Shown here: one piece after another, positions 18,723 through 28,076 of the stretch
Numbering within the stretch: the first letter of the stretch is position 1
Layout: each line of letters begins with the position of its first letter
Assembly (NCBI GenBank): GCA_024760545.1
Contig: CP060501.1
Coordinates: 2,083,501 to 2,147,500, forward strand
Source of the DNA: Nitrospira sp.
GTDB taxonomy: Bacteria > Nitrospirota > Nitrospiria > Nitrospirales > Nitrospiraceae
DNA length: 64,000 nucleotides
Direction: 5' to 3'
The notes under the pieces: model-generated
The model's database searches: none
What the model saw: the letters and a program-made list of their open reading frames with translations, nothing else
What the model was told of the DNA's origin: nothing
Program-made: the position numbers and the translations under genes

Positions 18723-19145
18723 CTACTGTCGGCTCTTCAACAGATCGCGGATCTCCATCAACAATTTCTCTTCGTTAGTTGGTGCCGGTGGAGCAGGCGG
18801 TGGTGGCGGCGGTGCCTCTTGCCTAAACCGGTTCACCTGCTTGACCAGGATGAAAATGACAAAGGCGATAATGATGAAGTCGAACACGCTTTGGAGAAAG
18901 ACTCCGTAATTGAGCGTCGGAGCCCCGGCGGCTTTTGCGGCGGCTAAGGATGGAGGTGATGTTCGAGACAGGTCGATGAAGAGACTGGAAAAATCCACTT
19001 TTCCCATCAGCAGTCCCATCGGGGGCATGAGAACGTCGCTGACGAGTGACGACACGATCTTGCCGAACGCTCCACCGATGATGACACCGATCGCCATGTC
19101 TAGGACGTTGCCCTTCATGGCAAACTCTTTGAACTCTTTCAGCAT
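18723..19145 (-). CDS. mscL: Large-conductance mechanosensitive channel MscL
   Basis: 140 residues. The N-terminal amphipathic helix and first membrane helix ([22 protein letters not shown]) are diagnostic. A periplasmic loop and the second helix ([19 protein letters not shown]) follow, then a cytoplasmic helix ([14 protein letters not shown]). MscL opens under extreme membrane tension to release solutes during osmotic downshock. A proline-rich linker ([11 protein letters not shown]) joins the second membrane helix to the C-terminal bundle, a variation seen in some MscL proteins. The ATG at 19145 has AAAGGAGGAG just upstream. Confidence 0.97.
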   Translation of the reverse strand: MLKEFKEFAMKGNVLDMAIGVIIGGAFGKIVSSLVSDVLMPPMGLLMGKVDFSSLFIDLSRTSPPSLAAAKAAGAPTLNYGVFLQSVFDFIIIAFVIFILVKQVNRFRQEAPPPPPPAPPAPTNEEKLLMEIRDLLKSRQ

Positions 19146-19420
19146 GCTGCTCCTCCTTTGAGAAAGCGGATCAGTGCGACACCGTAAATAGCCTCAGACT
19201 TTCAATTGTCGGTCATTGCGCGTGGAAGTTTCAAGACAAGGAGAACGATAGGCTCGACGGATACTAACAATCTCGTCCAGTGAGGCTGCACAAAGGGAAC
19301 GGTCGAGGCGTAATCTTTCTCACCCACCCGTCTCGAGTCGCTTTCGCAGCTCTTGTCCGTTGGTGCGTTGAGACCTACACATTATGAGAGCGACGCCGGA
19401 GCTTTTGCAGCATGCTCAGC

Positions 19421-20524
19421 CTATCGTTTACGAGTCGTATCGAAGGCATAGCCGAGCGTGAGCAGGTACAAATTGTCCGTATCGCTGGTGCCGGCAGGCG
19501 GCCGATTGTTGTATCGCGTGGTCACCTGGAATCCGCTCGCCAGACTACCTAAAATCCTCAAGCGAAACCCGTTATCCATCGTGTAGTAAAAATCCGAGAA
19601 GGTTTGGAGAGACGGGAAAATTTCGTTGTAATGATAGAGCGTGACACGGCCGTCGAACAGGGGCCAATCCAATTTCATGGCCACACGCCCGCGAAAACTT
19701 GCCTTATCCGGAAACGGATCACGAAAGTCTTCATTGAAATATGACGGACCCGCTTCAGTGTACAAGGTCATGTCTTTAAAAATGCCGTCGTAGTCTCCGC
19801 GCTCAATCCATTGATACCCCGCACCGCTGGAGATCGCAGTTCTCAGCTTCAAGTTTTGTAATCGGTCGTTCTCAAAATAGGCCGACGTATACCAGAAAAA
19901 CCGTTTAGTGACGAAGAAGTCGAGTTTGATCGTCCCTCGAGCATTCCGAGTGATAAGGCTGCCCGCATTGTCGCCATAGACGTAGCGGCCCAGCAATGTC
20001 AACCGAAGCTGCTCGCTTCGAGCCACAAGATCGCCCAGCACGCTGATGTTCCGGAGTTGGCTATTTCCTGTGGCTTGTGAGTACCCGGCATTCAAACTAC
20101 CGGTGTAAATGACCGGGGGTTGGACCATAGGGTTTACTTGAGTCACCGTATCCATCGGTACCGTCACCGTACTTACTGTCGGCCCTCCCTTGAGTTTCAT
20201 CATTCCAGGGTCGCTCTCTTCGACGGTTCCGACCAGAACGGATCCTTCCTTCAAATGAAAGGGAATAGGATGAGAGACGGTCAGTTTACTGACCGCTTCC
20301 CACTTCACCTTGATGATGTCGCTCACCATGGAGTTTTTAATCTGAAGTATCCCGCCCGTCATCTCTATCACTCCACCATAGATCACACTGCCGTCTTTCA
20401 AGGTCACGACGTCCAGTGCCGGAGCTGAAGCCGGTTGCGCTGAGGTGGACTCATCGGCAGCAGAAGCGACGTTCCCCATCATGAAGAGAAGCATCATTAC
20501 GGCAAACAGAACCGACTGCTTCAT
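19421..20524 (-). CDS. DUF481 family outer-membrane barrel protein
   Basis: 367 residues with a clear signal peptide cleaved after ASA at about residue 22. Two small SH3-like beta repeats follow (VVTLKDGSVIYGGVI and FHLKEGSVLVGTVEE), then a domain of alternating strands matching DUF481 (salt-induced YdiY type), starting at about residue 140 (GSLNAGYSQATGNS) and running to the end (LYLLTLGYAFDT). Such proteins are thought to form outer-membrane beta barrels of unknown role. The ATG at 20524 has AAGGAGGA seven bases upstream. It lies alone between mscL and the MscS gene, with about 270-320 bases of non-coding DNA on each side. Confidence 0.85.
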   Translation of the reverse strand: MKQSVLFAVMMLLFMMGNVASAADESTSAQPASAPALDVVTLKDGSVIYGGVIEMTGGILQIKNSMVSDIIKVKWEAVSKLTVSHPIPFHLKEGSVLVGTVEESDPGMMKLKGGPTVSTVTVPMDTVTQVNPMVQPPVIYTGSLNAGYSQATGNSQLRNISVLGDLVARSEQLRLTLLGRYVYGDNAGSLITRNARGTIKLDFFVTKRFFWYTSAYFENDRLQNLKLRTAISSGAGYQWIERGDYDGIFKDMTLYTEAGPSYFNEDFRDPFPDKASFRGRVAMKLDWPLFDGRVTLYHYNEIFPSLQTFSDFYYTMDNGFRLRILGSLASGFQVTTRYNNRPPAGTSDTDNLYLLTLGYAFDTTRKR

Positions 20525-20846
20525 GTATCCTCCTTCGTAACTCGGAACCCATCGAGACGGTGAACTTTAGGGCTATACCGTGTTTGCCATGACACCGCAG
20601 CAGATGGATGCCGCGTGCAGCACTCGCCGCTTCGGATCTTCTGGAGATTCTCAAGCGTGTAGGGATTCTTACAGGCGAGTGGTTATAGCACTGGTAGGCA
20701 TATCCGAATTCGCGTACCTCTTATCGCATAATTTCCATTCAGGCTCGAGATGAAGGCGCACCTTGGCGCCGGTAACAACTCATAAGACCGATCGCTGAGA
20801 CTTCGAGTCGCACACAGCCACACCGTGGGTTTTTTCACGACCGCTC
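20525..20846. other. Intergenic stretch, nothing recognised
   Basis: Non-coding DNA between the DUF481 gene and the MscS gene. Only the binding site of the DUF481 gene at its left edge could be named. A TATAAC-like box is present on the minus strand near 20690 but has no -35 partner at a workable distance. No small ORF with a binding site, repeat or RNA was seen. Confidence 0.5.
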
Positions 20847-21650
20847 TTATCCGTTCACTAAGTGGACGGTAAGACTCGCTGTCGGTAGCGCGATCCCTCG
20901 TTCCTGGAATCGTTCAAGAATTAATTTGTTCAGCTCTCTCTGAGTCGAACTGTAATCCGCCACAGCCGTCCAAGGCTCTACGGCGATAACCACGGCCAGG
21001 GATGACTCCCCGAGAGACGACACTCCTATTGAAGGAACAGGGTCTTTCATGACCGATGGATGCCGATTGAGGACATCCCGAACCAGAGCCAGGGCCTCAT
21101 CAAGATTCGCATTCGCCGATACGGGAATGGTCAACCGCATCTGACGGATGGTTCCAAAGTTGTGCAGAATCTCTCCGACGATTTTTCTGTTGGGAATGAT
21201 CACGCGGGAGTGGTCCGCGTGCATCAGTGTCGTCGTGAAGATATCGATCACCACGACGTCGCCGTGGACCCCGAGCAGTGAAATATGTTCGCCGACCTTA
21301 TAGGGCTTGCTGAAGATAATCGAGAGCCCGGCCATCACGTTGCTCAGCACCCCCTGCAAGGCCAACCCGATCCCCACGCCGGCGACTCCGACGCCGGCGA
21401 TCAGCGGGGCAATGGGCACACCGAGCGTCTGAAGGGCGATCATCGCGGTAAAGAGCATTACCACGATCTTGACGATGCGGACCAGAAGCAGACGCACCGG
21501 CGGTTCAAGGGTCTGCCGTTCCAACGCGTGTTGTGCCAAATTCCCGGCCCAGCGAGACACCATGACACCGGCGATGAAGATCCCAATCGCAACCGCGGCC
21601 TGCAGCCCATACTGCACGGCATACTGCGTGAGCGTATCTACGACATTCAT
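20847..21650 (-). CDS. Small-conductance mechanosensitive channel (MscS family)
   Basis: 267 residues, close to the length of E. coli MscS. Three hydrophobic helices occupy residues about 15-110. The third is the Gly/Ala-rich pore helix (PLIAGVGVAGVGIGLALQGV). The beta domain follows (KPYKVGEHISLLGVHGDVVVI, then VIIPNRKIVGE, the usual IPN motif), and an alpha/beta C-terminal domain finishes the protein. It releases small solutes on osmotic downshock. The start ATG lies 15 bases after the stop of the AsmA gene, so the two are probably transcribed together; the binding site is weak. Confidence 0.93.
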   Translation of the reverse strand: MNVVDTLTQYAVQYGLQAAVAIGIFIAGVMVSRWAGNLAQHALERQTLEPPVRLLLVRIVKIVVMLFTAMIALQTLGVPIAPLIAGVGVAGVGIGLALQGVLSNVMAGLSIIFSKPYKVGEHISLLGVHGDVVVIDIFTTTLMHADHSRVIIPNRKIVGEILHNFGTIRQMRLTIPVSANANLDEALALVRDVLNRHPSVMKDPVPSIGVSSLGESSLAVVIAVEPWTAVADYSSTQRELNKLILERFQERGIALPTASLTVHLVNG

Positions 21651-21665
21651 AGAAATCAGCTTTCG

Positions 21666-23315
21666 TTAACGGCCTAAAATCCCTTTGAGCAGCTCTTGTC
21701 CCTCTTTCTTCAAGTCCTCTGGTTTGGTCGTGCCCTTGAGCAATCCCCCCACAGTTTCTTCCACCTTCTTCTTCACCTGCTCCTGTACCTTCCCGGTTAT
21801 ACCCTTGAGATCAACTCCATACGACGGTGCTTGCGCGGTGCCGGTAATCGTGAGCGGCAGGTTCAATCGGCCGTCTTTCAACGCGAGCTTGACGACAGGT
21901 GACGCTCCGGCAATCTTCTGACTCGCCTCCTGAGACAGGTTGAGATTCACGAGCAGATTCAACCGCTGATCGAATCCGATGGTCCCCCCGCCGGTCGCCT
22001 GAAAATCATGACTGTCCATCAGGAGACGCTGTACGTTGATGATCCCCTGCTTGATGACGAGATCCGTTTCGATCGTCGAAAACGCCGTCGCTTTGGCATC
22101 GTCGAGTGAAATGCCGACAACCTTAAGGGCGGACATCGCTTCTTGAAGGAGATTCACTCCCTCAATCTTCCCATCCTTCACCGCCATGTGACCGGTTCCT
22201 TCCAACGCCTTTGTCAGGTCCGGCATGGAGAATCCCTTGCCTTGCAGCGAAAGATCGGCGCCTGCCGTCCCGCTGATAGAGATCGGTGTCTCCGCGAAAG
22301 CATTGAGCGCCGGACCAAGCTGTACGCTCTGAACCGTAACGCCACCCTTGAAAGGCGGCGCATCGGACCCGGCGATCACTTTGCCCTGCCCCTTGATCTG
22401 GCCGTCGAATAGTTGGAACGACAGGGCATTCAGCTTGGCTTCCTGTCCCCTTACTTCCGCCGCGATCTGGAAATTCTTCACGTCGACCGGCTTTTTGAGC
22501 GGGAGCGCCACCGGAAGGTTCGCAGTATTGATCACCGGGGAAGTGATGTTGATGTTGGCATCATTCCCGGCGGCTTTGCCTGTAATCGTGAAGTCCGTCT
22601 TTCCTACACCAAGCTGGAAATTGATCGCGTCTATATCCATCGTCTCTTTCAGCGGGCCGAACGTACCATCGAGTTTCACCGGTATGTTGAACGGCTGTAC
22701 GTGTGAGAGGAAATGCAAGGTCGGAGTTTGACCGAGTCGAACATCGCGAAGGAGCACCTCCATATCTTGCAGCACGTACTCAGTCGGTTGGGCGGCCGAG
22801 AGATCACGATACGTTAATCTTGCGCCGTCGATTGAAACTCGGTCCACAGCCAACAGCGCGAGAATCTTGAGCGGACCTTCCGTCGAAGGTATTGGGGCAC
22901 GCGAAGGCGTTTCAGGCACCGGCACGCCTTTGCGGCCGATCGTCGAGGCGTTCAGGACACCTTTCTTGTTCTTGATCACCGTGATAACGGGATCGCGAAG
23001 CGTGATTTCTTCCACCTCGACCTTGCCGCTCAGCAACGGCATCAACTTCACCCCCACCTCCAACGAGGAGAGCGATGCAAACGGACCTGAGCCAAAAGTC
23101 GGATCGTCCAGTACCGTGAACCCTGCCACGCGCGCGCCGATCCTCGGCCAAACCGTCAAGCGAATATCTTGCAACTGGACCTTGCGATTGAGGGCGTCTT
23201 CGATGAGCGGCTTATATTGGTCTTGATACTTGTTGAGATCGATGAAGAAGGGAAGCGCGAGCACAACGCCGACGAGGAGAACGACTAGGACGAGCAAGCC
23301 TATCAGGATCTTCAT
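21666..23315 (-). CDS. AsmA family protein
   Basis: 549 residues from ATG 23315, which has GGAGG upstream; the longer ORF to 23369 runs through the promoter. One N-terminal membrane helix (LIGLLVLVVLLVGVVLALPF) is followed by the AsmA signature (FIDLNKYQDQYKPLIEDAL, then RKVQL). The long remainder is beta strands, ending in a helical tail (QVKKKVEETVGGLL). AsmA-like proteins sit in the inner membrane and reach across the periplasm; several are now linked to phospholipid transport to the outer membrane. The MscS gene follows after 15 bases. Confidence 0.9.
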   Translation of the reverse strand: MKILIGLLVLVVLLVGVVLALPFFIDLNKYQDQYKPLIEDALNRKVQLQDIRLTVWPRIGARVAGFTVLDDPTFGSGPFASLSSLEVGVKLMPLLSGKVEVEEITLRDPVITVIKNKKGVLNASTIGRKGVPVPETPSRAPIPSTEGPLKILALLAVDRVSIDGARLTYRDLSAAQPTEYVLQDMEVLLRDVRLGQTPTLHFLSHVQPFNIPVKLDGTFGPLKETMDIDAINFQLGVGKTDFTITGKAAGNDANINITSPVINTANLPVALPLKKPVDVKNFQIAAEVRGQEAKLNALSFQLFDGQIKGQGKVIAGSDAPPFKGGVTVQSVQLGPALNAFAETPISISGTAGADLSLQGKGFSMPDLTKALEGTGHMAVKDGKIEGVNLLQEAMSALKVVGISLDDAKATAFSTIETDLVIKQGIINVQRLLMDSHDFQATGGGTIGFDQRLNLLVNLNLSQEASQKIAGASPVVKLALKDGRLNLPLTITGTAQAPSYGVDLKGITGKVQEQVKKKVEETVGGLLKGTTKPEDLKKEGQELLKGILGR

Positions 23316-23340
23316 CTTGATCGCCTCCAGGTAAAAATTG

Positions 23341-23369
23341 AGTATATAAACGGATTTCGTGTGAGTCAA
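23341..23369 (-). promoter_or_regulatory. Promoter of the AsmA-MscS pair
   Basis: On the minus strand, TTGACT (23369-23364), a 17-base spacer, then TATACT (23346-23341). Both boxes match five of six. Transcription would start near 23335, about 20 bases before the ATG at 23315 and just ahead of its GGAGG. Confidence 0.7.
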
Positions 23370-23561
23370 ACGATCAGCGACATAGACAACGATCGCATAG
23401 GATTCCAGAGCATCGACTGTTTAAGAAGTCGTCTCGGCTGATGAAACAGTGGCGGGGCTGCGGAAAAGTTGCCAGGAGAAAGTGGTCCGGCGCTGTCGAC
23501 TCTACCTGTCGGCCATGATGGAAGAGACTGCAGAGGCGAATGTATGCATTCACTGCCTTTT

Positions 23562-23592
23562 GACTGAGGAGGACAACGAGTCCTCCTCAGTC
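23562..23592. terminator. Perfect 13-base-pair hairpin after the small secreted protein gene
   Basis: GACTGAGGAGGAC at 23562-23574 and its exact complement at 23580-23592, with the five-base loop AACGA. It starts 18 bases past the stop at 23610 on the minus strand. A run of four T sits on its plus-strand left side, which reads as A on the minus strand, so it lacks the U-tract of a classical terminator in that direction. It may end or protect the 3' end of the small gene's mRNA. Confidence 0.5.
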
Positions 23593-23609
23593 TCGAATCG
23601 GCTCAATTC

Positions 23610-23846
23610 TCAGTGGTTCATCGGCTTGGCGTAGGGGTACTGCGTGCCCCCGGACCCACTGCTTTGGATGACATCTACTCTGCCCTGCTGTCCTTGAGGA
23701 TTACTGTCCGATTGCGTCGCCGTCCCTTTCAGTGTCTCGATGATGTCCACCCTATGGGAATCCGCAAAGCTCTCGGAAGCGTTTACGATTCCAGTAACGG
23801 CGAATAATGCTAAGAATCCTATTGCCACACTACACATCCCTCTCAT
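23610..23846 (-). CDS. Small secreted protein of unknown function
   Basis: 78 residues from ATG 23846, preceded by CAGGAGGG at a good distance; an upstream in-frame start at 23891 has no binding site. Residues 1-23 are a clear signal peptide (ending in NASE). The mature part is about 55 residues, hydrophilic, and repeats a short pattern: HRVDIIE near its start and GRVDVIQ later, joined by a Gln/Ser/Gly-rich linker. It contains no cysteine after cleavage. No family recognised. The strong binding site, the signal peptide and the following hairpin argue that it is a real gene. Confidence 0.6.
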   Translation of the reverse strand: MRGMCSVAIGFLALFAVTGIVNASESFADSHRVDIIETLKGTATQSDSNPQGQQGRVDVIQSSGSGGTQYPYAKPMNH

Positions 23847-24286
23847 GAATCCCTCCTGTGTGATGAAGTGAGCGCGAATAATGACTGCCAAAACACACAG
23901 CAGCTATCGTGCCGTTCTCATGTGTTCGGACGGTGTGTCCTAACGCATTGATTGGTTTGATTTACGAACTTTTCTGCTTGTTCGAATTGTGGCAGGACGG
24001 AACAAGTGTCCAGCGAGAATGTCTGGCTGATTGGACAATGAACAGGCGATTGGCGCCAGGAAGGGAACCCGAGCGCAAGGTGGAAACAAGACAGCACCTT
24101 CGTGAGACTTTTTGGAACAGACCTAGACAGGCGTCGACGGAGTCGTCACTTCATCATTGCACCGGAACTGCTGCACCAGACGGCCGGGGATGAGCGATGG
24201 AAGGAGTGGCCGCAGTGCGGTTGACTTTGGTTGTGCCTGGTGATTAGGTTCGACCTGAACAGTGATCACGTGAGGGAGGTGGCCCC
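23847..24286. other. Intergenic stretch, only a weak promoter candidate
   Basis: About 440 bases between divergent genes. A possible plus-strand promoter, TTGACT at 24221-24226 and TTAGGT at 24244-24249 with a 17-base gap, could serve the HPF-like gene; the -10 box is poor. A few short ORFs occur but none has a convincing binding site. Nothing else was recognised. Confidence 0.4.
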
Positions 24287-24601
24287 ATGCAGATTCAGGT
24301 TAATACGGACAATAACCTCCGAGGGCGTGAAGCGATCGTTGCCCTCGCTCACACCAGCATCGAGGGCGCGGTAGGCCGATTTCGTGATCGGATTACCCGC
24401 GTCGAGACGCATCTGAGTGACACCAACAGTCACAAAACCAAGGGTGACGACATCCGGTGTGTGCTCGAAGCCAGACTGGCCGGTCACCAGCCCATCGCTG
24501 TAAGCCATCAGGCATCGACTGTCGAGCTGGCCCTCAGCGGAGCTGCGGACAAACTCGAGCGGTCGATCGAAAGCACGCTCGGCCGCCTCAAAGATCGATA
24601 A
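24287..24601 (+). CDS. Short HPF/RaiA-type ribosome-associated protein
   Basis: 104 residues. The opening strand (MQIQVNTDNNLRG), the helix at about 18-36 and the strand pair holding DTNSHKTKGDDIRCVLEA fit the S30AE fold of hibernation promoting factors, which bind the 30S decoding centre and silence ribosomes in slow growth. The short form lacks the C-terminal dimerisation domain of long HPF. It is more diverged than E. coli HPF, so a role outside the ribosome is possible. The start is fixed by GGGAGGTGG upstream of the ATG. It stands alone on the plus strand. Confidence 0.7.
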   Translation: MQIQVNTDNNLRGREAIVALAHTSIEGAVGRFRDRITRVETHLSDTNSHKTKGDDIRCVLEARLAGHQPIAVSHQASTVELALSGAADKLERSIESTLGRLKDR

Positions 24602-24728
24602 CCCAACAAGGGCTCCGCTTTCTCGATGATGTACGCGGGAGTCTTGCCTCGTCCCTTCAGAACGATTGTGCTAGGATACCCGCCGTGCGCTTGCCTCATC
24701 AGATTCGCATCGTCTCAGGCTGACTGCC

Positions 24729-25757
24729 ATGACGCCCTCGACTGCCACACGTTCTTCCGACTATCGCTTTTTGCTTCTTATCATCCCCCCGGTGTTCATC
24801 CTCCTGCTCTCGACGAGTCTGTTTGAATTCAGCTCCAACATCACGGTGGATAATTTCCACAATCTCACAAGCGGGCTGATGCAACCCGCCGTCGCGCCCT
24901 CAGAGCAGGTGTTCAATCCCACCCATTTTCTCGTGGAGGTCAAATCCCGGTATATCTGGCTGACTACCGTGGTCGTGACGCTGGTGGCCGGGGTCTATGC
25001 CCTGATCCTGTGTGGGCTCACCATCTACCAGTCTCATCCACGGCCACGGCTGCTCGTGGTCACCGCCGTGGGGATCTTGTTTGCCTCGATCGGAGTGGTC
25101 TTTATCTGGGCACTCGATGAGAGGCATGCGCTCTACCGAGCCGTCTTCAGCTTTAGCTACGACAACCTGCGCCAGGCCGGGCCCCACCGGATCAGCGAGG
25201 ACCTCTTACGCTATATTATGGCAGTTGTATCTACCGTGAACGTGCAAGCCATGGTGGTGCCGGTGGTAACCCTGCTCGCCGCTTGCAGCACCCTCGCGCC
25301 GCCACGCACGGGCAAGCAGCCCGATCCTGAGTTTTGCGCGTCGCAGATGAAACGGTTGAAGGAGGTGCTGACGGCGGCCTCAGCGATTCTCGTCGCCGGG
25401 GTGTTACACATGGGAGCCTGGCTGCGGTGGCCGGCGGCATTGATGTCCGGGAAGGACGCTCAGGAAGCGGTGCTGGGCGCAGCCTTGGCCATCACGCTGT
25501 TTTGGGGCGTCACCTTTACCTTGATGTTGGTTTCAACATATCTCCCCGCAGCCCTCCTCCTAGCAAAGCGGGCGCAGGCTTTGCTACAAGAAAGCTCCTC
25601 CAAACAGGCGGTGCCGGAACCGGAGCAGTGGCTCAAAGATCATGGTCTGTTCCTGTCCCTGCAGGACCACTTCCCCCAATTTGGCCTCATGCTCGCTCCG
25701 CTGCTCGCCAGCCCCTTAAGCTCCCTGCTACTTGCTCCGCTCACGCCGACGGAATAA
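24729..25757 (+). CDS. Multi-pass membrane protein of unknown function
   Basis: 342 residues with about five hydrophobic helices: residues about 13-30, 78-100, 107-127, around 173-187 (VVPVVTLLAA), 215-235 and 250-275. The segments between them are short and carry no known motif. The C-terminal 60 residues are hydrophilic, then end in a Leu/Pro-rich stretch. I do not recognise the family. It begins 127 bases after the HPF-like gene on the same strand; the binding site is weak, and ATG 24729 was taken because it starts just before the first hydrophobic helix. Confidence 0.65.
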   Translation: MTPSTATRSSDYRFLLLIIPPVFILLLSTSLFEFSSNITVDNFHNLTSGLMQPAVAPSEQVFNPTHFLVEVKSRYIWLTTVVVTLVAGVYALILCGLTIYQSHPRPRLLVVTAVGILFASIGVVFIWALDERHALYRAVFSFSYDNLRQAGPHRISEDLLRYIMAVVSTVNVQAMVVPVVTLLAACSTLAPPRTGKQPDPEFCASQMKRLKEVLTAASAILVAGVLHMGAWLRWPAALMSGKDAQEAVLGAALAITLFWGVTFTLMLVSTYLPAALLLAKRAQALLQESSSKQAVPEPEQWLKDHGLFLSLQDHFPQFGLMLAPLLASPLSSLLLAPLTPTE

Positions 25758-26016
25758 CCACGTAAGGTTAGCTCATCGCCCTTGTTCCGATGACGATGTC
25801 GAGTAGCCATTCGACTGCCGACTACGTTCGATCCATCACATCAAATCTCACCTCTCGTCAGACCACCAGCAACCTCCATGGTTTGTCGTGAACCGAAAGC
25901 CGAAGGTCTGTGCATATGAGAGAGCAAGGGCTCTCCCGAGTGATGCCGGAGTCATGGACTCGATATGCTGATGACCAGCGGCGGCGTCCACCGGTCAGCA
26001 TTACACAGGAGGACTT

Positions 26017-26436
26017 ATGGGTGAGTATGAGCACACAGCCACCATCAATTGTCGCGCACAAAAGGTATTCGAGTTTGCCGCTGACGTGAGGAACTTTCCT
26101 CTTTACTTGCCCACCGTCAGAAACGTCATCAAACAAGGCAGCGAGCATGTCCGTGTGCAGGGCGAGGCGAGAGGGCTTCAATATGCTTCAGACGGCATGT
26201 ACCATGTGGACTATATCCGTAAACGAATGGAATGGGGCTCTGACAGCGACGATCAATATAGCGGTTGGTTAGAAGTGAAGGGGAACGATACGACCGCCAC
26301 AGTCACTGTTCATGTAACGTTCGAGCCGCATCGGGACTACGATCCCACAATACATGAAGGTTTGGAGAACGCATTAGCTTCGATCAAGAACTTGTGCGAA
26401 GGGACGGGTGGCAAGGTCGAGGCGTACGCTGCATGA
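26017..26436 (+). CDS. SRPBCC / START-like domain protein
   Basis: 139 residues, the full length of a single polyketide cyclase or START-like domain. The sequence starts with the typical first strand (YEHTATINCRAQKVFEFAAD) and the VFEFAADVRNFPLYLP helix. A run of strands follows, then a long C-terminal helix (EGLENALASIKNLCEG). Such domains hold hydrophobic ligands in a central cavity. Substrate unknown. CAGGAGG six bases before the ATG supports the start. The gene stands alone and is convergent with the methyltransferase gene. Confidence 0.8.
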   Translation: MGEYEHTATINCRAQKVFEFAADVRNFPLYLPTVRNVIKQGSEHVRVQGEARGLQYASDGMYHVDYIRKRMEWGSDSDDQYSGWLEVKGNDTTATVTVHVTFEPHRDYDPTIHEGLENALASIKNLCEGTGGKVEAYAA

Positions 26437-26495
26437 CTTTATCTACTTCATATTTGCGCTTCGGCGAGCCAGGAGACGGACGATGGAGCCTCACA

Positions 26496-27935
26496 TTACC
26501 GGCAGGCGAAGTGCTGGTACTCGATGGGACCTGAAGGGGCGCTTAAGGCCATCCTCATCGTGTGTCGGTCGTAGCCGATTTCTTCCAAATCCGTTTGTGC
26601 GTCGCTCAGTTCTTCTTCCGTCAGATAGGCCACGGTGTCGGGGATTCCGTTGTCTTTGAGTGAGCGCAAGATCGCGCCCAACGTGTCCCGTTCTTCCGGC
26701 GGGATGTTGGCCCCTAACGGAAATTCGAGCTGCCGACGATAGGGACTCTCAAATGTGTTATTCAACGCCCGTATCGTTTTCAGCACGAGCCGATCTTGCT
26801 CCCAGGGTTGTAGTTTCGGTCCCGCGGAGGGATGGGTCGCCAGCAGATCCATCAGTGTGATCACGTTGGTATTCAACGATCGCCCCACGAATTCACGCTG
26901 CGGTTCGAATGTCGTTTGCTTCATCCCCACATGCTTGGCCACGGCCTCAATTAACGCGAAGTTGATCATGAAGCTGTATTGGCCACCGAACTGGCCATAG
27001 CAAGGTTTTTCCGGATCGTTCAAGACGTTCATATCGGCCGTGCCGGCATCGAACGCGCTGAACCCGATGGCGTCCGGAGCCATGACCCGCTTGGCCTCCT
27101 TCAAGGTTGCGAATGCCCCGACATTCACGGGCACCAGGACATCTTGGTCGATGGACTGCAGAAATTCCACGATGATCTTCCGATATGGGACATCTTTCCA
27201 TTCGATTTTGCGATACTCTTTTTCCCACACCAATCCATCGAGGAACGGAGGGCATGTCTTGAGCGCATCGAGATCTTTGTCCTGAAAAGCCCGCACGAAT
27301 GTCGACCAATCCTGAATCTCGGCATGCAGCGACTCGCTGAGGTTGGGACGGATAAACTCTTCTTCGACCTCGCCGCCGTGTTTCGCCAACAATTTCGTCG
27401 GTAAATCGTTCCACAGCTCATTGCAGATGATGCGGTCGACGGTTCCATCATCTATTCCCGCCATATCCTCGCTTGACCCACGATAGGTGTCGACGTGATC
27501 CCGATGGGCTGCCAGGTCAGGATGCGCTAGAGCCCCATCCAACACCGTTTGTTTCCAATCGACCATGACATATTGCACACGTGGATAGATCGTGCCTTGT
27601 TTATCGAGGGCCTTGAGATGACTGAGGAAGCACGCAGCCAGATTCCCGTTGCCGGGTCCTAGCTCCAGGATGGTCAAGCGTCTTGTGTCATCCGTCTCCC
27701 TGCCGGCAGAGGACGGTTGACGATTTTCTGATTTGTCGCGCGTTACGACGCGCTCGTAATAATCGGCCGCCAGCGCATGTGCCAGACGGAAGTCCGCTGA
27801 CGCGAAGGTCTGATAATAGGATCGGAGCTTGTCCCCGCGCAGCCCATAGAAGAGCTGGTTGAGATGGGTCTGCCATTGATCGAGCGGCTTATAGTCCCCG
27901 ATCAGCTGTGGAAGGGCGTCGGCATCCTGCAACAT
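26496..27935 (-). CDS. SAM-dependent methyltransferase, MidA/NDUFAF7-like
   Basis: 479 residues. Motif I of a Rossmann methyltransferase is clear at about residues 90-100 (ILELGPGNGNLAACFL), followed by the acidic end of strand 2 (YVMVDWKQ) and a later CNELWNDLP segment that matches the NELLDALP motif of the MidA/DUF185 family. In mitochondria the family member NDUFAF7 methylates an arginine of complex I; bacterial members have unproven substrates. The C-terminal 130 residues are family-specific and helical. The gene is longer than typical MidA (about 350-400). It is divergent from the secreted protein gene at 28077. Confidence 0.7.
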   Translation of the reverse strand: MLQDADALPQLIGDYKPLDQWQTHLNQLFYGLRGDKLRSYYQTFASADFRLAHALAADYYERVVTRDKSENRQPSSAGRETDDTRRLTILELGPGNGNLAACFLSHLKALDKQGTIYPRVQYVMVDWKQTVLDGALAHPDLAAHRDHVDTYRGSSEDMAGIDDGTVDRIICNELWNDLPTKLLAKHGGEVEEEFIRPNLSESLHAEIQDWSTFVRAFQDKDLDALKTCPPFLDGLVWEKEYRKIEWKDVPYRKIIVEFLQSIDQDVLVPVNVGAFATLKEAKRVMAPDAIGFSAFDAGTADMNVLNDPEKPCYGQFGGQYSFMINFALIEAVAKHVGMKQTTFEPQREFVGRSLNTNVITLMDLLATHPSAGPKLQPWEQDRLVLKTIRALNNTFESPYRRQLEFPLGANIPPEERDTLGAILRSLKDNGIPDTVAYLTEEELSDAQTDLEEIGYDRHTMRMALSAPSGPIEYQHFACR

Positions 27936-28076
27936 GTTTTATGGTCCCCGGCAATTGGTCTGTGAAATGGGTCGTACGGTGGGCGAAATCCTAACAGATG
28001 GCCAGAAAACGCTGCAATGGGCAACTCGCCCGATGGTCGATTGACAGGATTGCCTTAAGAGGTGTAGCAGACAGTC

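Noticed and set aside
23449-23634. A 61-codon plus-strand frame covering the 13-pair hairpin.
   Set aside because: It lies antisense to the small secreted gene, and the hairpin explains its sequence.
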